Translations under genes and position numbers: made by a program
Shown: one piece after another, positions 63,988 through 64,000 of the stretch
How positions within the stretch are numbered: the stretch's first letter is position 1
Layout: every line of letters starts with the position of its first letter
Assembly: GCA_020073015.1 (NCBI GenBank)
Contig: JAIQFZ010000006.1
Location: 124,001-188,000, forward strand
DNA length: 64,000 nucleotides
Source: Terriglobia bacterium
Lineage (GTDB): Bacteria > Acidobacteriota > Terriglobia > Terriglobales > Acidobacteriaceae
Direction of reading: 5' to 3'
The notes under the pieces: model-generated
Told to the model about the DNA's origin: nothing
Databases searched by the model: none
Seen by the model: only the letters and a program-made list of their open reading frames with translations

Positions 63988-64000
63988 TCTGGCCACCCGG

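Overview
The window reads as a chromosomal segment of an Acidobacteriota bacterium, probably of the Terriglobia/Koribacter type. This is inferred from gene content: an Oar-like TonB-dependent receptor with an N-terminal carboxypeptidase-regulatory domain, the MoxR/DUF58/DUF4129/DUF4350/RDD/SpoIIM cluster, an LptF-LptG fusion, alpha+beta glycyl-tRNA synthetase, and GC-rich codon usage. There is no phage, plasmid or CRISPR signature. Most genes are housekeeping or envelope genes, and both strands are densely used.

Layout. 0.1-6.3 kb: glyQ, glyS and pyruvate phosphate dikinase in a row. 6.3-9.9 kb: a hypothetical gene, tRNA-Glu(TTC), a tRNA-Leu-like relic, and an unusual YcxB-like / inactive archaemetzincin-like / RHS fusion. 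10-17 kb: the MoxR-type membrane cluster, whose SpoIIM member is broken by an internal deletion. 17-21 kb: a probable zinc uptake set (small Cys/His membrane protein, outer-membrane barrel, ZnuA-like and ZnuB-like proteins) with no ATPase. 21-30 kb: a membrane sensor-like protein, a TPR protein, a TonB-dependent receptor and a GH84 glycosidase with a CBM9-like tail. 30-35 kb: a tight five-gene chromate operon (chrB, pepE-like, ocd-like, DUF1259, chrA). 35-43.7 kb: a sodium:solute symporter with a small partner, CYTH protein, XdhC, alcohol-dehydrogenase-like protein, a stand-alone nuoB, a Sel1-repeat protein and a YdeI-like protein. 43.7-50 kb: an ABC exporter, a Spy-like chaperone divergent from a CpxR/CpxA-like pair, and a beta-propeller lipoprotein. 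50-64 kb: LptF-LptG fusion, M28 peptidase, glgB divergent from a GH57 enzyme, a secreted hypothetical protein, a redoxin with an in-frame TGA at its active site, eno, DUF2059, DinB and gpmI.

The strongest find is the redoxin at 59147-59731. One reading frame encodes a complete thioredoxin-fold protein, except that the first residue of its CxxC motif is encoded by TGA. A 7-bp hairpin begins one base after that TGA and has an apical loop starting with G. This is what a bacterial selenoprotein with a SECIS element looks like, although no selenocysteine machinery lies in the window. Other points of interest are GTAAA-N5-GTAAA (CpxR-box-like) sites between the spy-like and cpxR-like genes, a SpoIIM pseudogene whose deletion junction is a short repeat, a roughly 160-bp MITE-like element with about 40-nt terminal inverted repeats, and several families of dispersed palindromic repeats between genes.
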